A stretch of 64,000 nt of DNA from Candidatus Pseudoruminococcus merdavium. Lineage in GTDB: Bacteria; Bacillota; Clostridia; Oscillospirales; Ruminococcaceae. The first letter of the stretch is position 1. Each line of letters begins with the position of its first letter. Location of the stretch: assembly GCA_904419745.1 (NCBI GenBank), contig CAJFSS010000008.1, forward strand, positions 1 through 64,000, given 5' to 3'. The translations under genes and the position numbers were made by a program. This document shows, piece by piece, positions 44,104 through 52,922 of the stretch. The notes below the pieces were generated by a model. It was given only the letters and a program-made list of their open reading frames with translations. It ran no database searches and was not told the DNA's origin.

Positions 44104-45114
44104 ATGACAATTTTAGTAACTGGTGGGGCCGGTTTTATCGGGAGCCACACCTGTGTAGAGTTACTCCAAGCTGGATATAAAGTTATAATTGTGGATAATC
44201 TTTGCAATAGCAAAGAGGAAGCTGTGAGACGGATTGAACGGATTACTGGAAAACAAGTGGTCTTTTACCGGGACAATCTGCTTAATGAAGAAGCAGTGGA
44301 ACGCATTTTTTCTGAAAATGAAATCGATGCGGTCATCCATTTTGCAGGTTTGAAAGCAGTTGGAGAATCTGTGCAAAAGCCGATGGAATACTATCACAAT
44401 AACCTGACGGGAACACTAGTGCTCTGTGAGGCAATGAGACGCCATGGAGTTAAGCGGTTTGTTTTCAGTTCTTCTGCAACTGTATATGGAATAGAGGCCG
44501 CTCCACCGCTCAAAGAGGAGATGCCTGCTGGCAGCGCAACCAACCCTTACGGGTGGACAAAAGTCATGCTCGAACAAATTTTAACAGATATCCACACAGC
44601 AGATCCGGATTTTTCCGTGGTGCTGTTGCGCTATTTTAACCCCATTGGAGCCCATGAGAGCGGCCTGTTGGGCGAGGATCCAGACGGAATTCCCACCAAC
44701 CTGTTGCCCTATATTTCTCAGGTGGCAATCGGAAGGCTTGATCATCTGAATATTTACGGGGACGATTATGAAACCCCGGACGGAACGGGAATCCGCGACT
44801 ATATCCATGTAGTGGATTTGGCACGCGGACACTTGAAGGCCGTGGAAAAGGCGATGAAAGATAACGGCGTGTTTGTCTATAATCTTGGAACTGGAAAGGG
44901 ATACAGTGTTTTGGAAGTCCTCCATGCTTTTGAAAAGGCGTGTGGAAGACAGCTTCCCTATGTCATTGGTCCCAGACGGGCAGGAGATTTGCCGGTAAGC
45001 TTTGCAGATGCCTCCAAAGCGAAGCGGGAACTTGGTTTTGAAGCGAAGTACGGGATTGAGAAAATGTGTGAAGATTCCTGGAACTTTATCAAGAAAAATC
45101 CGAATGGTTTATAA
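44104..45114 (+). CDS. galE: UDP-glucose 4-epimerase
   Basis: A 336-residue short-chain dehydrogenase-type epimerase interconverting UDP-glucose and UDP-galactose. The NAD-binding GGAGFIGSH is at residues 7-15; the catalytic SSSATVYG and YGWTK (Tyr about 148, Lys about 152) are present. Sequence features such as GTGIRDYIHVVDLARGH and NLGTGKGYSVLEV are typical of GalE. AAGAGGAAGTGAG precedes the ATG at 44104. Standing alone, it probably serves cell-wall polysaccharide synthesis or galactose use. Confidence 0.95.
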   Translation: MTILVTGGAGFIGSHTCVELLQAGYKVIIVDNLCNSKEEAVRRIERITGKQVVFYRDNLLNEEAVERIFSENEIDAVIHFAGLKAVGESVQKPMEYYHNNLTGTLVLCEAMRRHGVKRFVFSSSATVYGIEAAPPLKEEMPAGSATNPYGWTKVMLEQILTDIHTADPDFSVVLLRYFNPIGAHESGLLGEDPDGIPTNLLPYISQVAIGRLDHLNIYGDDYETPDGTGIRDYIHVVDLARGHLKAVEKAMKDNGVFVYNLGTGKGYSVLEVLHAFEKACGRQLPYVIGPRRAGDLPVSFADASKAKRELGFEAKYGIEKMCEDSWNFIKKNPNGL

Positions 45115-45131
45115 TTGGGGATGATTCTCTT

Positions 45132-45166
45132 AAAAAACGCGGGACAAAAATTGTTCCGCGTTTTTT
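45132..45166 (+). terminator. Terminator of galE
   Basis: A 16-bp stem (AAAAAACGCGGGACAA with complement, one G-T) and a T6 tail. Confidence 0.88.
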
Positions 45167-45302
45167 ACATTATGAGAAAACTTTTTCAGAATTTTAACGA
45201 AAACTCCTGTATCTTTAACCAAAGTACCATGTTAATTTAATGGTTACCTTTTTATAATAAAAGGGACCGAGAAACCAAGAAAAAGGAGAAAGAGGGAAAA
45301 AC

Positions 45303-48300
45303 ATGGATTTACGAGGTGTACTCAAACGTGGGGCGGCAATCCTACTCACCGGCGCCATGCTCGCGGGGTATCTTCCGCAGGCGGTTCCGGCATTTGCACA
45401 GGATTTCCAACCAAGCGAACATGTCATCCATCTGGTATTGGATGGATTGAACAATGATTTGTACGATCAGATTAAGGCGAGTGGGGCGCAAACCCCGAAC
45501 CTGGACAAGCTGGCAGCGGAAGGAACCCGTATCAATGGGATCAATACAGTTATTCCAGCATTTGGCGGTTCCCAGGCTGCGGCATTGACAGGCGATACCC
45601 CGACAGATAATGGCTATTATTACCGCTATTATGACAGGGAGAACAATCAACTCGTTCAAAATGACTATGAAATGCAGAGCGAAACCATCTTTGAAGCGCT
45701 AAAACGCCAGGAGGGTTTTACTGCGCTTGCAAGCGGATGGACGGTAGGAAATGCCTCCATTAATGGGAAAGGCGTTTTTACCAGTGGAGATGAAGATTTT
45801 GTTCTCAAAGAGTATGAACTGGAGAATAAGGACATTCAGAACAAGGGAGTAATTGAATTTGACACAGTTGCAAATGATATAATCGCTGCAATTGAATCGG
45901 ATACCATTCCTTCGCTGATGTCCGGATACAGTAACGATATCAAAATGGTTGCGTGGGAAAATCCCAGCGTCAATACTAATATGCAGCCGTTCCAGGAAAA
46001 GCTGGAGCAGATTGATGCCAAACTGGGTGAACTGCTTGCAGCAGTTGAAAAAGCCGGAATCAAAGACAGCACTACGATTCTGATTACTGCGCTGGCTGAT
46101 TCCACAAGAGTGGAGAAAAAATATACCAATACCACTCTTACTGCCAACATTACCAATCAGACAGGAGTAAAAACCGAGACCATCGGTGATAACGCAAAGA
46201 CTGGGGAATCAAAAATTGATATTCCCGAAGGCACCAAAGCGTTTGTAGTCAAAAATTACGTCATGCACGATTTACAGCTTTATTTTACAGAGGAAGCAAC
46301 ACAGGAAGATAGACAAAAGGTGGAAGAATATTTAGAAAAAGATATAAAAGTCGGAGAAGTTTATTCCCATGAAGAATTAGGGCTTCCATCCGATTTCTGC
46401 GATTTGTATCTGACCCCGGCGGAAGGATATAGCTTTTGTTCCACTTCCACCTACAATTATAAAAACGGAAGCCAGAAAAACAAAGACATGTTAGTGATTG
46501 CAAGCGGAGCGAACATCCTCACAGGCGGACAGCTAAGAGATGGCGGTACCATTCAAGGAATTGCTCCTACAATTTGCAGCCTGCTGGGCGCAGAAGCACC
46601 TGCCAATGCGGAAGAATCTGCCTGGAATTTGGAGCAGCTTTCCACCGCCCCAATTATCCGTATGACTTCCCCGCAGAATAACAGCACTCTGACTCAAGAC
46701 ACTGTTACTGTAAGCGGCAGTGTGGATCAGGTATGTACCGTCACGGTCAATGGGCAGAATGTTACGCTTGGGCAGGATAACACCTTCCGCACAGAGCTTT
46801 CCCTTTCGGAAGGAGAGAATCTCATTACGATTGTCGCAGAAAACGCGGATCGCAGATCCACAACCCTGACGCTCAATGTATACTATCTTAACCGTCCCGA
46901 GGCTCCGGAGGGAAACCGGGTTATTTATATCAACTGGGATGGTTTTGCAAACTACTATATTGACCTTGCCAGAGAACAGGGTAAAATCCCAAACCTGAGT
47001 AACATTATCGACAACGAGGGTACGTATTTTGAAAATGCGCAGAGCATTCTCCCCTCTATTACCAATCCGTCTCAGGCAGCGATTGCTTCCGGAGCGACCC
47101 CAAAGTATACTGGAAACCACTACCGGTATTTCAACAAAGAAGAAAACAAGGTTATCCAGGAAACTCCGGCCAGAAGATGTGAAACAGAAACCATTGCAGA
47201 GGCAGCAGTTCGCCAGGGGCTGAATGTTATCTCCATTAACCAGTTTGCTTTTGAAGATAAGGGGACTTCTGCGGGAACACCTTATGCAAACTATGTCAAT
47301 GCACCGGCATCCAACGGCGTACAGGATGGACAGGCACGCTTTGACGAACTCATTAAACTGATTCGGACAAAGTCCACTTCAGATGGAATGACTTATGAGG
47401 AACTTCCGCAGTTCATCGCCCTTTATTGTGATGATTTGGACGCCATTGGACACAATGAGGTTTCCCATTATGGAGTTCCTCTGGCCACTACTGAGACGCA
47501 GCGTAGACAGAACATTGTTGACCGTTTGGCCCTGTTGGACGCCAAAGTTGGCGAGCTAATCCAGGCATGTAAAGATGCGGGAATCTATGATACGACCACT
47601 TTTATCCTGACTACGGATCATGGTATGGCAAATTTCGGCATTCAAGAGAGTGAAGAAGAGGATAACGCAACCACAAAACTCCCAGATTTGATGAGCACCA
47701 TTGACGCCCTTGGAGATGGATTCAAGACAGAATTCCTCCATCCTACCGGAACAACTACTCCTTCGGAGGATACTGACATTGCAGTTGTAACCGCAGGGCT
47801 TCAGGTTCAGCTGTCCTATATTGGTGAAAATGACCCAGAGGTTATTGCACAAAAGAATGCAAAAATCTTGGACGCCATCAAAGACAAAGTTTATGTGGGA
47901 GAAATTATGGAACCTGATGGAATTGCAGCCAAAGGCAGTAAATCCGGATTTGCAGATTTGATTATCTCCCCGAAAACCCCGTATTTCTTCCATGCAACTT
48001 CGATGAATGCCAGAGTGGCACGCGGCCAGCATGACTCTCTCCAGCCGGAAGCCCAGAATATTGCCACTATGATGTGGGGCGCCGGTGTGAAAAAGGGATA
48101 CACCTATACTGAACCTATGCAAAATACGGACCTGATGCCGACAGCCGCTGTACTGATGGGGATCAACCTCCCTATGGATGCCAATGGAAATGTTCTCTAT
48201 GATGCTTTGACAGAGATAGAAGAGCCCGAGCTTTATGAAAAGGTGATCGAAACTTCTGAAAATATGCAGGACGGGGCGATAATTGGCGGACAGCCTGGAG

Positions 48301-49160
48301 AATCCTTTGAATTATCAGATGTTCCTGAAGCGGATTCCGTTGAGATCCGTTATGCAGCTCAGACAGACGTCATTTTGAAACTCTACCACAACGGAAAAGA
48401 GATGCGTTCACTGTATTTCCCATCCACTGGGGGTTCAGATCAATTCGATACAAAGCCTTTGAATTTAACCATGTCCGAAGGGGATACGCTGAAACTGGTC
48501 CAGGAATCCACTTCTGGTTCCGGCGAAATTACCTTTGACAGCTTTACTTTTGTCAATGACAAGCCATTTCTGAGTGAAGCCGTACAGGCAGTCATTGATC
48601 AGATAGAGGCTCTGCCGCAGGAAATTGCATTGGCGGACAAAGAGTCCGTACAGGCCGCCCGTGCAGCTTATGACGCGCTGAGTGCGAAAGAACAGGAGCA
48701 GGTAACAAATCTTGAGAAGCTTATTGCCGCAGAAAATGTAATCGCGCAGTTGGAACAGCAGGAATCTGACAGGAGGGTACAGGCAGTCATTGATCAGATA
48801 GAGGCTCTGCCGCAGGAAATTACCCTGGCAGATAAGGAGTCCGTACAGGCCGCTCGTGCAGCCTATGACGCGCTGAGTGCGGAAGAACAGGCGCAGGTGA
48901 CAAACCTTGAGAAACTTACTGCCGCAGAAGCTGCGATTGCAAAGCTGGAAGCAACAGAAGAACCTGTGAATCCCGGGGAGGGAGGAAATCCCCAAGGTCC
49001 GCAAGAGGGATCTGGAACTCCGGTTCCAAATCCGGGAGAGGAAAGCAACTCTGTTCAAACCGGGGATGCTTCAAATATTGCAGCCATTGCACTATGGGGG
49101 ACCGGAGCCCTGTGCGCGATAGCGGCAGTGTCCCTCCAAAGCCGGAAGAAAAAAGATTAA
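45303..49160 (+). CDS. Surface protein with two alkaline-phosphatase-superfamily domains
   Basis: A 1285-residue exported protein. Signal peptide about 1-33. Domain 1 (about 38-440) has the NPP/AlkP fold but lacks the nucleophile Thr (VIPAFGGSQAAALTG) and the DHG metal motif (TILITALADSTRV). An Ig-like domain follows (about 448-530). Domain 2 (about 538-985) keeps the full active site: INWDGF, LPSITNPSQAAIASG (Thr), DLDAIGH, TTDHGMA and RGQHDS. A beta-rich region comes next, then two 65-residue surface repeats (about 1094-1223), a Pro/Gly-rich linker, and a wall-sorting-like end (VQTGD, helix, RKKKD). It likely cleaves phosphodi- or monoesters outside the cell. AAAAGGAGAAAGAGG precedes the ATG. 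Confidence 0.88.
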   Translation: MDLRGVLKRGAAILLTGAMLAGYLPQAVPAFAQDFQPSEHVIHLVLDGLNNDLYDQIKASGAQTPNLDKLAAEGTRINGINTVIPAFGGSQAAALTGDTPTDNGYYYRYYDRENNQLVQNDYEMQSETIFEALKRQEGFTALASGWTVGNASINGKGVFTSGDEDFVLKEYELENKDIQNKGVIEFDTVANDIIAAIESDTIPSLMSGYSNDIKMVAWENPSVNTNMQPFQEKLEQIDAKLGELLAAVEKAGIKDSTTILITALADSTRVEKKYTNTTLTANITNQTGVKTETIGDNAKTGESKIDIPEGTKAFVVKNYVMHDLQLYFTEEATQEDRQKVEEYLEKDIKVGEVYSHEELGLPSDFCDLYLTPAEGYSFCSTSTYNYKNGSQKNKDMLVIASGANILTGGQLRDGGTIQGIAPTICSLLGAEAPANAEESAWNLEQLSTAPIIRMTSPQNNSTLTQDTVTVSGSVDQVCTVTVNGQNVTLGQDNTFRTELSLSEGENLITIVAENADRRSTTLTLNVYYLNRPEAPEGNRVIYINWDGFANYYIDLAREQGKIPNLSNIIDNEGTYFENAQSILPSITNPSQAAIASGATPKYTGNHYRYFNKEENKVIQETPARRCETETIAEAAVRQGLNVISINQFAFEDKGTSAGTPYANYVNAPASNGVQDGQARFDELIKLIRTKSTSDGMTYEELPQFIALYCDDLDAIGHNEVSHYGVPLATTETQRRQNIVDRLALLDAKVGELIQACKDAGIYDTTTFILTTDHGMANFGIQESEEEDNATTKLPDLMSTIDALGDGFKTEFLHPTGTTTPSEDTDIAVVTAGLQVQLSYIGENDPEVIAQKNAKILDAIKDKVYVGEIMEPDGIAAKGSKSGFADLIISPKTPYFFHATSMNARVARGQHDSLQPEAQNIATMMWGAGVKKGYTYTEPMQNTDLMPTAAVLMGINLPMDANGNVLYDALTEIEEPELYEKVIETSENMQDGAIIGGQPGESFELSDVPEADSVEIRYAAQTDVILKLYHNGKEMRSLYFPSTGGSDQFDTKPLNLTMSEGDTLKLVQESTSGSGEITFDSFTFVNDKPFLSEAVQAVIDQIEALPQEIALADKESVQAARAAYDALSAKEQEQVTNLEKLIAAENVIAQLEQQESDRRVQAVIDQIEALPQEITLADKESVQAARAAYDALSAEEQAQVTNLEKLTAAEAAIAKLEATEEPVNPGEGGNPQGPQEGSGTPVPNPGEESNSVQTGDASNIAAIALWGTGALCAIAAVSLQSRKKKD
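48582..48971 (+). repeat. Two direct 195-bp repeats in the surface phosphatase-fold gene
   Basis: Units 48582-48776 and 48777-48971 start with the same 40-odd bases and encode VQAVIDQIEALPQEI repeats of 65 residues, a type common in cell-surface proteins of gut Firmicutes. Confidence 0.85.
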
Positions 49161-49191
49161 AAACCACAAATTCATAATCTCCTTACAGTAA

Positions 49192-49233
49192 CAGAAGGAG
49201 GCCCCGTTCACAAATGAACAGGGCCTCCTTCTG
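49192..49233. terminator. Bidirectional terminator
   Basis: A long stem (CAGAAGGAGGCCC with complement, plus an inner GTTCA/TGAAC) between the convergent surface-protein and nitroreductase genes. Confidence 0.85.
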
Positions 49234-49253
49234 GTTTGTATTGTTTTTTCTGT

Positions 49254-50028
49254 TCAGTTTCCCTTTTTCTTTTTGCCGGAACACCAGCTTTTAAGCATAG
49301 CATGAACGGAACGGCTCATTTCCCTTGAAAAATCCGACTGGTATTTTCGCTTCATCATGGCACGGATTTCCTGGGGGTAACTGTAATCCGGTTTGCCGGC
49401 TCTCTGCGCACGATCTGTAAAGGCCGCGCAAAGCGTATCCCTATCCGCTTGGGAATAAGTGTTTTCATGGACAATGTATTTGGAATCAAACCGGGCTGGT
49501 TTTATCCGGGCTTCCTGTTGCTTTGTCGGATATCCAAAACAGAGCATCGCCACAGGGATGGCATATTTGGGAAGGCGGAATAGCTTTTGGTGCTGCTCAA
49601 AATTTTCCAAAATATCTCCAATATAACAGGAGCCAATCCCCAAACTTTCTGCCGCGACAACTGCGTTTTGTGCGGCAATCAAGGCATCGCAGGCGGCAAG
49701 CATCAGATCGCCTGCATCGGGCAAGCGGGGAGGCTCTCCCTCTGCCTGTTCGTAGCAGTAAGCATCATACCAGCGCTGATAATCCGCTAAAAAAACAAGG
49801 ACAAGGGGGGGCTTTTGCAATAAAAGGCTGGTTGTCGCAGGTTGTTACAAGCTGTTCTTTCAAAGATTGGTCGGTGATGTCAAGAATGGTGAACATGGTC
49901 ATGTTTCCGGCGGTTGGCGCTTCCAGGGACGCGCGGAGAATCGCCTCCTTTTCCGTCTGTGCAATTGGACGGTTTTCATATACTCGTACGGATTTACGGG
50001 CAAAAAGTTCCTGTAGGGTCCAGCTCAT
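49254..50028 (-). pseudogene. Nitroreductase family protein, frameshifted
   Basis: The gene starts at 50028 (SWTLQELFARKSVRVYENRP) and reads through DNQPFIAKAP to about residue 72, then shifts frame at a run of seven G's (plus strand 49805-49811). The other frame resumes with PLVLVFLADYQRWYDAYCY and continues as a normal FMN nitroreductase to 49254 (SLGIGSCYIGDIL, LCFGYPTKQ). With six G's the frames join into about 257 residues. Nitroreductases reduce nitro or quinone compounds with NAD(P)H. Either a real one-base insertion or a homopolymer error. It follows a LysR gene by 7 bases, so they form an operon. Confidence 0.82.
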
Positions 50029-50035
50029 GTGACTT

Positions 50036-50944
50036 TCATCCTTTCCGCCCCTGTTCGGGCAGTTTTTGCTGTTCTTCCCAGGCAAAAAAGGAAAGAAACC
50101 CTTTTGCAATCGGGGAAAGATAGCCGTCTTTTTTCCAAATGGCAGTGATTTTTGTCTCAAGCCTTTTTTCGGCAATTTGTTTGCAGATAAATCCCTGTCT
50201 ACCCCCAAAAATGGTGGAGATGGACTGTGGGACAATGGCAACGCCTAGTCCGGCAGCCGCCCACATCAGGGAAGTACGGGCATCGTCGTTGAGACAGAGA
50301 ATATCCGGCTCCATCTGCTCTGCCTTTAGCGTTTCGCGGATGAGCTGTTCAAATCTACGGTAAATTACCAGTGGTTTTGCACACAGGGCACTGAGTGGGA
50401 CACAGAGGGAATCCAAATCATCAAAGAAACGTTCCTGTGCGGCAAAGACCATTGGTTCTGCGGCGAGTTCAATGCGTTCACAGCCCGGGGCGCGGAATGG
50501 GGTGCGGACAATCGCGATATCAATGACGCCGTCGGAGAGCAGGTCAATGAGTTCAAAGGTATTGCCTTCCTGAATTTCAAAACGGACGTCCGGGTATTGG
50601 TCGTGAAAAGCCCGTACCCTTCCTCCAAGCAGGACGGCCCCAGAGGAGGAGATGGTTCCAAGTCGCAAAGTCCCCCTCCGCCCAGCGCCGAGCGCCAGCA
50701 TTTCCTGTTTTGCCGTGGAGGTCAGGGTAAGAATGTTTTGCGCACGTTCATAGAGGATACGGCCAGCGTCTGTCAGATGGGCCTTGCGCGCGCCTCGTTC
50801 CAGCAGAAGAACGCCGAGTTCCTCCTCCAGTAACATAAGCTGGTGGGAGAGCGGCGGCTGAGAGATATGCAGGCGTTTTGCCGCCGCGGTGATGTTTCCC
50901 TCTTCTGCGATGGCGCAGAAATAGGAAAGCTGTTTTAAGTCCAT
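50036..50944 (-). CDS. LysR family transcriptional regulator
   Basis: A 302-residue LysR regulator with an N-terminal winged HTH (NITAAAKRLHISQPPLSHQLMLL, about 17-40) and a substrate-binding domain (about 90-295). It resembles the CynR/CbbR-like group with the ISQPPLSHQ recognition helix. AGAGGGGG precedes the ATG at 50944; six upstream codons are not needed. It is transcribed with the downstream nitroreductase gene, which it may regulate. Confidence 0.88.
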   Translation of the reverse strand: MDLKQLSYFCAIAEEGNITAAAKRLHISQPPLSHQLMLLEEELGVLLLERGARKAHLTDAGRILYERAQNILTLTSTAKQEMLALGAGRRGTLRLGTISSSGAVLLGGRVRAFHDQYPDVRFEIQEGNTFELIDLLSDGVIDIAIVRTPFRAPGCERIELAAEPMVFAAQERFFDDLDSLCVPLSALCAKPLVIYRRFEQLIRETLKAEQMEPDILCLNDDARTSLMWAAAGLGVAIVPQSISTIFGGRQGFICKQIAEKRLETKITAIWKKDGYLSPIAKGFLSFFAWEEQQKLPEQGRKG

Positions 50945-51064
50945 AAAAAATCCCCCTCTCACGGGAGTTTTGCGCTGTTAAGATAGTTGCAGCAACCTGA
51001 AAGAGGTTGCTGAATTTCGCAAAAACAATATCAAAAAGCTATAGAAAGTATATCAAGGTAATAT

Positions 51065-51093
51065 TTTTCATATGGTTGTGCCCATGGTATAAT
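51065..51093 (+). promoter_or_regulatory. Probable sigma-A promoter of the ABC exporter operon
   Basis: TTTTCA and TATAAT with a 17-base spacer; the -10 is perfect, the -35 weak. Confidence 0.55.
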
Positions 51094-51188
51094 AGACGGC
51101 GGGAAAATCTGTCCCTGCGTCATAAATATGTTTCCTTTTATGATACAGGACTGGTATAAAAATAGCAAGAGAAGGAATGAACAGAACA

Positions 51189-52922
51189 ATGGTCAAGTTA
51201 TTGGGGAAATATCTGAAAGGGTTTCTCAAAGAGGCAACAATTGGTCCTGCGTTCAAGCTGACGGAGGCGGTTTTTGAACTGATTGTCCCGTTGGTGATGG
51301 CGCAGATCATTGATGTCGGCGTAGCAAATGGGGATACGGGCTATGTCTTGCGTATGGGCGGCGTCATGATTCTACTCGGCGTGGTAGGGCTTTGCTGCGC
51401 GCTTGTCTGCCAATATTTTGCGTCAAAGGCGTCGCAAGGGGTTGGAACGGTGATGCGCAATGATATGTTCCGGCATATCTCCACACTGTCTCATGCAGAA
51501 ATCGACCGCATTGGCACGCCATCGTTGATTAACCGTATTACCAACGATGTCAATCAGCTGCAAACTGCGGTGGCAATGTTGATCCGCCTGGTCATCCGCG
51601 CGCCATTCCTGGTTATCGGCGCCACTGTGATGGCAATTTCGATTGACTGGAAGATGTCAGGGATTTTTCTCGTAGCCATGGTGCTGATTGCCTTGGCTTT
51701 GTACCTGATCATGAGTCGTTCCATCCCTTTTTTTAAAGTGGTACAGCGGCTTTTGGATAAAATTTCCCTGATTACGCGTGAGAATTTGGAGGGCGTACGC
51801 GTGATCCGCGCGTTTTCTCGCCAGGAAACGGAGAAAACGCGTTTTTCCGAGGCCTGCGAGGAACAGAGCAATACTGCCATCCGTGTGGGAAAACTCTCTG
51901 CGCTGCTCAATCCACTGACTTACATTATTGTCAACCTTGCCATTGTCGCCATCATTTGGTTTGGGGGCTATCAGGTCGATGGCGGGGAACTGACCCAGGG
52001 CAAGTTGATTGCACTGGTCAACTATATGACCCAGATCATGCTTGCCATGGTAGTTGTGGCAAATCTGGTCGTCATTTTTACCCGTGCGGCGGCTTCTGCT
52101 GCGCGCGTCAATGAGATTTTCTCTGTCCAATCCTCCATTGTACCAGGGGAAAAAGAGGTACAGGCTGTTTCAGGTACCCCCAGAGTAGAGTGGAAAGACG
52201 TTTCCTTCGCCTACATGGGATCGGAGGAATATGCGCTGGAACATGTTACTCTTTCCGTAGCGGCGGGAGAGACGGTGGGCGTAATCGGTGGTACCGGAGC
52301 GGGAAAGTCTACGCTTGTCAACCTGATTCCACGATTCTATGACGTCAGCGAGGGGGCTTTGCTTGTGGATGGGGTGGACGTCCGGGAATACCCCTTTGCA
52401 CAGTTGCGCACCCAGATTGGGGTTGTCCCCCAACGTGCAGTACTTTTTTCTGGAACGATTCGGGAAAACATGAAATGGGGAGACAAAAATGCTTCGGATG
52501 AACAGATTTGGCATGCACTGGATATTGCACAGGCAAGTGAATTTGTCAAAAAACTCCCAGAAGGGCTTGACTATCAAATTCTGCAGGGGGGAAAGAATCT
52601 CTCCGGCGGCCAGAAACAACGTCTGACCATTGCAAGGGCGCTGGTCGGTTCTCCCAAAATTCTGGTTCTTGATGACAGCGCAAGCGCCTTGGACTTTGCA
52701 ACGGATGCTGCCCTGCGCCGTGCAATCCGCCGGCAGACACAGGATATGACGGTGTTCATGGTTTCCCAACGGGCGAATACTGTCAAGAATGCTGATAAAA
52801 TTGTGGTACTCGACGATGGAGAGGTGGCCGGGATAGGAACCCATGGGGACCTGTTTGAATCCTGTGAAGTTTATCGGGAAATTTGCCTTTCCCAACTCTC
52901 TGCAGAGGAGGCGTCAAGATGA
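51189..52922 (+). CDS. ABC exporter half-transporter with degenerate ATPase site
   Basis: A 577-residue fused permease-ATPase. Six membrane helices span about 15-310. The nucleotide-binding domain has Walker A GGTGAGKST (about 367) and signature LSGGQKQ (about 470), but Walker B ends VLDDSASALD, with Asp where the catalytic Glu is expected, and the switch His is replaced (VSQRANT). This is the non-catalytic-site half of a heterodimeric exporter. It overlaps the next gene by ATGA. The start is ambiguous: ATG at 51189 has GAGAAGG at 13 bases, while the ATG at 51177 is too close to it. Substrate unknown; multidrug or peptide export is likely. Confidence 0.9.
   Translation: MVKLLGKYLKGFLKEATIGPAFKLTEAVFELIVPLVMAQIIDVGVANGDTGYVLRMGGVMILLGVVGLCCALVCQYFASKASQGVGTVMRNDMFRHISTLSHAEIDRIGTPSLINRITNDVNQLQTAVAMLIRLVIRAPFLVIGATVMAISIDWKMSGIFLVAMVLIALALYLIMSRSIPFFKVVQRLLDKISLITRENLEGVRVIRAFSRQETEKTRFSEACEEQSNTAIRVGKLSALLNPLTYIIVNLAIVAIIWFGGYQVDGGELTQGKLIALVNYMTQIMLAMVVVANLVVIFTRAAASAARVNEIFSVQSSIVPGEKEVQAVSGTPRVEWKDVSFAYMGSEEYALEHVTLSVAAGETVGVIGGTGAGKSTLVNLIPRFYDVSEGALLVDGVDVREYPFAQLRTQIGVVPQRAVLFSGTIRENMKWGDKNASDEQIWHALDIAQASEFVKKLPEGLDYQILQGGKNLSGGQKQRLTIARALVGSPKILVLDDSASALDFATDAALRRAIRRQTQDMTVFMVSQRANTVKNADKIVVLDDGEVAGIGTHGDLFESCEVYREICLSQLSAEEASR

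Noticed and set aside
48582-48971. Tandem repeat as a possible CRISPR or mobile repeat
   Set aside because: The two 195-bp units are in frame inside a surface protein gene and encode a known type of protein repeat; no spacers.
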